The position numbers were made by a program, and so were the translations under genes. A model generated the notes under the pieces. It worked only from the letters and a program-made list of their open reading frames with translations. It was not told where the DNA came from and did no database searches. Positions 61,031 to 64,000 of a stretch of DNA of 64,000 nucleotides are shown here, one piece after another. The stretch's first letter is position 1; the number at the start of each line of letters is the position of its first letter. This DNA comes from Solimonas soli DSM 21787 (lineage in GTDB: Bacteria > Pseudomonadota > Gammaproteobacteria > Nevskiales > Nevskiaceae): positions 248,001-312,000 of the forward strand of contig NZ_AXDW01000001.1 in NCBI RefSeq assembly GCF_000474945.1. The letters are read 5' to 3'.

Positions 61031-61972
61031 ATGCCGGTAAACCCGCCATTGCCGAAGCCCAAGGTCCTCGTCGTCGACGATACGCCGGCCAACCTCGTTG
61101 CGATGCGCCGGCTGCTGGCCAGAATGGATTGCGAAGTCGTCGAAGCCGGCAGCGGCAATGCGGCGCTGGCGGCCTGCCTCGAAGACGAGTTCGCCCTGAT
61201 CCTGCTCGATGTGCAGATGCCGGACATGGACGGCTTCGAGGTCGCCACCCTGCTCGCCGACAATGCCGACACCCACGGCGCGCCGGTGATCTTCGTCACC
61301 GCCGCGTACAAGGATGATCTGGCGCGCATGACGGGCTACGAGGTCGGCGCGGTCGACTACATCGCCAAGCCGGTGAACGAATTCATCCTGCTGTCGAAGG
61401 TCAAGGTCTTTCTCGACCTGTATCGCACCCGGGCCGCGCTGAAGCTCGCCGAGCGCGCCGCGCGACACCAGGCGACGCACGATCCGCTCACCGACCTGCC
61501 GAACCGGATCCTTTTCCAGGATCGCCTGCAGAGCGGCGTCGCCCGCGCGCAACGCGAGAATCGTTCGCTGGCACTGGTCTACATCGACATCGACCGCTTC
61601 AAGCCGGTCAACGACCGCTACGGCCATCTGGCCGGCGACCTGCTGCTGAAGGCGATCGCCGAACGTCTGCTCGCCATGTTCCGCGCCACCGACACCATCG
61701 CCCGGCTCGGCGGCGACGAGTTCGCCGCGATCTTCGAGCATGTCGACGGTGCGGCGGCCACGGACGTCCTGATCGCGGCCATCCGCAATGCCCTGCAGCA
61801 GCCGTTCACCCTGAAGATGCCGGCGCAGAGCGTGACCGTCGAAGTCGGTGCCAGTCTCGGCAGCGCCCTCTACCCGGAGGACGGCCGCAGCGCGGAAGAG
61901 TTGATCGCCCGCGCGGACGCGCGAATGTACGAGATCAAGCGGACCCATCAACGCGACGGCGGGCGCAGCTGA
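61031..61972 (+). CDS. Response regulator diguanylate cyclase (REC-GGDEF)
   Basis: A 313-residue protein with a receiver domain (Asp60 in LLDVQMPDMDG, signalling Lys in YIAKPVN) and a GGDEF domain with an intact active site GGDEF at 227-231. The inhibitory site RATD is at 218-221, five residues before it. It should make cyclic di-GMP on phosphorylation and be feedback-inhibited. It most likely takes phosphate from the hybrid kinase two genes upstream. GGAG lies eight bases before the ATG. Confidence 0.94.
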   Translation: MPVNPPLPKPKVLVVDDTPANLVAMRRLLARMDCEVVEAGSGNAALAACLEDEFALILLDVQMPDMDGFEVATLLADNADTHGAPVIFVTAAYKDDLARMTGYEVGAVDYIAKPVNEFILLSKVKVFLDLYRTRAALKLAERAARHQATHDPLTDLPNRILFQDRLQSGVARAQRENRSLALVYIDIDRFKPVNDRYGHLAGDLLLKAIAERLLAMFRATDTIARLGGDEFAAIFEHVDGAAATDVLIAAIRNALQQPFTLKMPAQSVTVEVGASLGSALYPEDGRSAEELIARADARMYEIKRTHQRDGGRS

Positions 61973-61982
61973 AGCCGCCGCC

Positions 61983-62105
61983 TCAGTGGAACAGCTCGGC
62001 CCCCAGCAGCATGCCGAGCAGCAGCGCACCGCTGCCGCTCCAGATCGCCCACAGGTAACGGCGCTTCCAGCGCCACCGGTTCTCAACTGGATCGTAGTAA
62101 CGCAT
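61983..62105 (-). CDS. Possible 40-residue single-helix membrane protein
   Basis: The minus strand encodes a 40-residue peptide starting MRYYDPVENRWRWKRR, then one hydrophobic helix (about residues 18-37, YLWAIWSGSGALLLGMLLGA) and a short tail. A charged, aromatic N-terminus followed by one helix is a common small-membrane-protein design. The ribosome site is weak and no homologue is known to me. It is convergent with the diguanylate cyclase. Confidence 0.35.
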   Translation of the reverse strand: MRYYDPVENRWRWKRRYLWAIWSGSGALLLGMLLGAELFH

Positions 62106-62570
62106 GGCCTGACAGCCTTCGAAGAAACACATCAAGAGCGAATCGCTCATCCCACCCCGGCAAAAATTGTAAGGGCGAGCGAGGTACGCGTCACTATGAA
62201 TTTCTTATTTTCTGTCACACTTTTTTTGGATTCTTCCGGCACGGCTGCAACAGTCACCGCCACGATCTGATCGATCGCTGTATCAAGAGGCGCGCCGCGC
62301 ACTGCAATGCTCGCGAACGCCCGGCGCCGGTGCGGATTTTCGCAGATGGCGGCGTCAATCAGCGCGAAGGCGGCGCCGCGTCAATATTTTGACGTTTTTC
62401 CGTTTTCATCCGCGGCGCGGACCGCGCCGCGGCCGGCTTCACGCGCCGCCGCCGTTGCCGTCGCGTTTCTTCGCCTGTCGAAATCGATGCGGCTCGTTCG
62501 ACGTGTCCATAGAGCGCCCGACCGGCGCCTCGGCGACGTGCCGTCATCGAACCTTGAACAGGAGAAGCGC
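62106..62570. other. Intergenic region before the ECF cassette
   Basis: These 465 bases show no supported gene. The part at 62170-62240 is unusually A/T-rich for this genome, with a T7 run at 62221. A perfect palindrome lies at 62379-62394. The region probably contains the promoter of the downstream cassette. Confidence 0.5.
62379..62394. promoter_or_regulatory. Palindrome CGTCAA-TATT-TTGACG followed by T5
   Basis: Six-base perfect arms surround four bases, and TTTTT follows on the plus strand. It may be an operator or an ECF promoter element for the cassette 180 bases downstream. A terminator is less likely since no plus-strand gene ends nearby. Another GCGTCAAT occurs 28 bases upstream. 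Confidence 0.3.
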
Positions 62571-62669
62571 ATGAACATCCAGCCTTACCTCTTCTTCGAC
62601 GGCGTCTGCGAAGAGGCCTTTGAGTTCTATCGCAGCGCGCCACCGCGTGCTGAAGACATGGACAGATGA
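62571..62669 (+). pseudogene. Truncated PhnB-like VOC gene (N-terminal fragment)
   Basis: AGGAG precedes an ATG that starts MNIQPYLFFDGVCEEAFEFY, the characteristic N-terminus of PhnB/3-demethylubiquinone-9-methyltransferase-like VOC proteins, normally about 140 residues. Similarity stops after about 23 residues and the frame closes after 32 codons. No remainder of the domain is visible before the next gene. It looks like a deletion remnant within an ECF-sigma cassette, where PhnB-type genes are frequent companions. Confidence 0.7.
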
Positions 62670-62738
62670 TCGGGCGCCGCGCCGGGGCCACCGCCGCTCG
62701 ATCGCCTGCTGCATCCCCTCACGACCGGAGTACCGACC

Positions 62739-63164
62739 ATGCGTTTCATGATGCTGATGATTCCCAAGGGCTACGAAAGCGCCGCGCCGGGCACGATGCC
62801 GTCGGCCGAAGCCGTCGCGGCGATGATGAAATACAACGAAGCCCTGCATAAGGCAGGCGTGCTGCTCGCGCTCGACGGCCTGCAGCCGCCCTCGACCGGC
62901 GCGCGCGTGTCGTTCAGCAACGGCGTGCCGAAGATCGTCGACGGCCCGTTCGCCGAAGCCAAGGAAGTGCTCGGCGGCTACTGGATGATCCAGGTGAGCT
63001 CGCGCGAGGAAGCGATCGCCTGGGCCTGCCGCTGCCCGGCCGGCGACCACGAGATCATCGAAATCCGCCGCGTGCAGGAGGTGGACGATTTCCCGGACGA
63101 TGTGCGCGCCGCCGCGACCGGCTTCGACGATATGCAGGCGGCGGGTCGCCGGGTGCCGGCATGA
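62739..63164 (+). CDS. YCII-related DGPF-domain protein
   Basis: A 141-residue protein with the signature DGPF at residues 68-71 (VDGPFAEAKEVLGGYWMIQ) and the N-terminal MRFMMLMIPKGYES strand. DGPF proteins are dimeric ferredoxin-like folds of unknown chemistry that are coupled genetically to ECF42-type sigma factors (established association). Its stop overlaps the start of the DHFR-like gene by four bases. A PhnB remnant lies upstream and the sigma gene follows two genes later. Confidence 0.92.
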   Translation: MRFMMLMIPKGYESAAPGTMPSAEAVAAMMKYNEALHKAGVLLALDGLQPPSTGARVSFSNGVPKIVDGPFAEAKEVLGGYWMIQVSSREEAIAWACRCPAGDHEIIEIRRVQEVDDFPDDVRAAATGFDDMQAAGRRVPA

Positions 63165-63805
63165 GCCGCGTGCGCGTCGCCGCCCTGTCGATGTCGATCG
63201 ACGGCTTCTGCGCCGGTCCGCGCCAGAGCCTCGAAGCTCCGCTCGGCGGCGGCGGGCTCGCCCTGCACGAGTGGGCGCTCGCCACCGCAACCTTCCGGCG
63301 CATGTTCGGCGAGAGCGGCGGCGCGACCGATGTCGACGACCACTACGCCGCGCGCAGCTTCGACAACGTCGGCGCCTGGATTCTCGGCCGCAACATGTTC
63401 GGCCCGGTGCGCGGTCCCTGGTCCGAGCCGGCCTGGAACGGCTGGTGGGGCGAGGAGCCGCCGTACCACGTGCCGGTGTTTGTGCTCACGCATCACGCCC
63501 GCGCGCCGCTGGCGATGCGCGGCGGCACGACGTTCCATTTCGTCACCGACGGCATCGACGCGGCGCTCGCGCGCGCCCGCCAAGCAGCCGGCGGCCGCGA
63601 TGTGCGCATCGGCGGCGGCGTGGCGAGCGTCCGCCAGTATCTGCAGCGGCGGCTGATCGACGAAATGCATCTGGCGGTCACGCCGGTCGTGCTCGGCGCG
63701 GGCGAGTCGCTGTTCGGCGGCTTGGATCTTCTCGCGCTCGGCTATCGCTGCGTCGAACATCAGGCGACCGGGCGTGCCACGCACGTCGTCCTGCAACGCG
63801 CATGA
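63161..63805 (+). CDS. Dihydrofolate reductase-family protein (RibD C-terminal-like)
   Basis: A 214-residue protein of the RibD_C/DHFR-like fold. It has the N-terminal ALSMSIDGFCAGP strand-turn, WILGRNMFGPVRGPW, the nucleotide-binding IGGGVASVRQYLQRRLIDEMHL and VTPVVLGAGESLF. Such stand-alone proteins are NADPH-binding reductases of unknown substrate, not true folate enzymes. It overlaps both neighbours by four bases, giving a tight YCII-DHFR-sigma operon. Confidence 0.9.
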   Translation: MSRVRVAALSMSIDGFCAGPRQSLEAPLGGGGLALHEWALATATFRRMFGESGGATDVDDHYAARSFDNVGAWILGRNMFGPVRGPWSEPAWNGWWGEEPPYHVPVFVLTHHARAPLAMRGGTTFHFVTDGIDAALARARQAAGGRDVRIGGGVASVRQYLQRRLIDEMHLAVTPVVLGAGESLFGGLDLLALGYRCVEHQATGRATHVVLQRA

Positions 63806-64000
63806 CGGCGACGGCCCGCGCGCCGGCGCGACGCCGGCGCCGCGGCTTGCGCGACGTCGCCGGCAATGCTCAGATCGCCGTCGTGAGCACCCGTCAAATC
63901 GCCACCGCCGCCGAGATTCGCCGCACGATCGACGCCGTCTGGCGCATGGAGTCGGCGAAGCTCATCGCCGGCCTCGCGCGCATCCTGCATGACGTCGGCA
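63802..64000 (+). CDS. ECF-type RNA polymerase sigma factor, N-terminal part (cut by window edge)
   Basis: Sixty-six codons are visible from the ATG at 63802, which overlaps the previous stop. After a basic leader, AAEIRRTIDAVWRMESAKLIAGLARILHDVG matches the start of sigma region 2 in the ECF42/SigJ-like group that carries an extra C-terminal domain. Neighbouring YCII/DGPF and PhnB-type genes strongly support this. A GTG at 63889 could be the true start. The rest lies outside the window. Confidence 0.75.
   Translation, partial: MTATARAPARRRRRGLRDVAGNAQIAVVSTRQIATAAEIRRTIDAVWRMESAKLIAGLARILHDVG

Noticed and set aside
60954-61040. 28-codon frame between CheR and the REC-GGDEF gene as a CheB remnant
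   Set aside because: It shows no similarity to the CheB N-terminus or catalytic motifs; it is simply intercistronic DNA with an ATG.
63161-63805. A true dihydrofolate reductase or trimethoprim-resistance gene
   Set aside because: The sequence is of the RibD C-terminal-like branch and lacks FolA active-site motifs.

Overview
The window looks like chromosomal DNA of a high-GC gammaproteobacterium, possibly of the Nevskiales/Xanthomonadales type (the lineage is inference). The strongest evidence is the conserved gene order on the minus strand from 49 to 29.6 kb: NUDIX, MazG-like, DegV, dapB, GNAT, amidohydrolase, radical SAM, TrpB-like, carA, LysE, carB, greA, rlmE, ftsH, folP, glmM, tpiA, secG, tRNA-Leu(GAG). 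The dapB-carAB-greA-rlmE-ftsH-folP-glmM-tpiA-secG-tRNA-Leu part is a classic gammaproteobacterial block. No rRNA, CRISPR array, insertion sequence or integrase was seen.

Positions 1-29.4 kb form an accessory oxidative-catabolism cluster. It holds a partial FAD steroid-dehydrogenase-like flavoprotein, a double-VOC protein, a P450 with its [2Fe-2S] ferredoxin, a frameshifted TetR remnant, six short-chain dehydrogenases (two with altered catalytic residues), a GMC oxidoreductase, a GST, a molybdopterin oxidoreductase, an APH-fold kinase, an orphan cytochrome-oxidase III/IV-like pair with a polytopic membrane protein, an Old Yellow Enzyme homologue, a DUF1214 protein and a sulfotransferase. An envelope module (MMPL/RND transporter, YCF48-like, DUF1329, DUF1302) completes it. 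This suggests uptake and stepwise redox modification of a bulky hydrophobic alicyclic compound (sterol- or terpenoid-like); the substrate is inference. There is no CoA ligase, thiolase or hydratase, so the set is a peripheral pathway or continues to the left of the window.

The cluster appears to be wired by one operator. A palindrome with consensus A[AG]CTGA-N7-TCA[AG][CT]T occurs at 8472-8490, between two divergent transcription units. It occurs again, as two good copies and one half-conserved copy, at 28430-28584 between the 12-gene minus-strand unit and an intact TetR gene (28688-29431). Copies overlap plausible -35/-10 boxes. I propose that this TetR represses the whole cluster. The accessory region ends at the 3' end of tRNA-Leu(GAG), a typical island junction.

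Positions 49-64 kb are mixed: two hotdog thioesterases, a small unknown protein and an SCP2 protein, rsmJ, a Fur-box-controlled TonB siderophore receptor, sixA, a DUF1249 protein and pgm. They are followed by a signalling operon (hybrid histidine kinase with three receiver domains, CheR, REC-GGDEF diguanylate cyclase). An ECF sigma cassette at the right edge contains a truncated PhnB-like gene, a DGPF/YCII protein, a DHFR-like protein and the start of the sigma factor. The most unusual single gene is a TrpB-fold protein upstream of carA that has lost the PLP lysine and the catalytic glutamate and carries a helical N-terminal extension.
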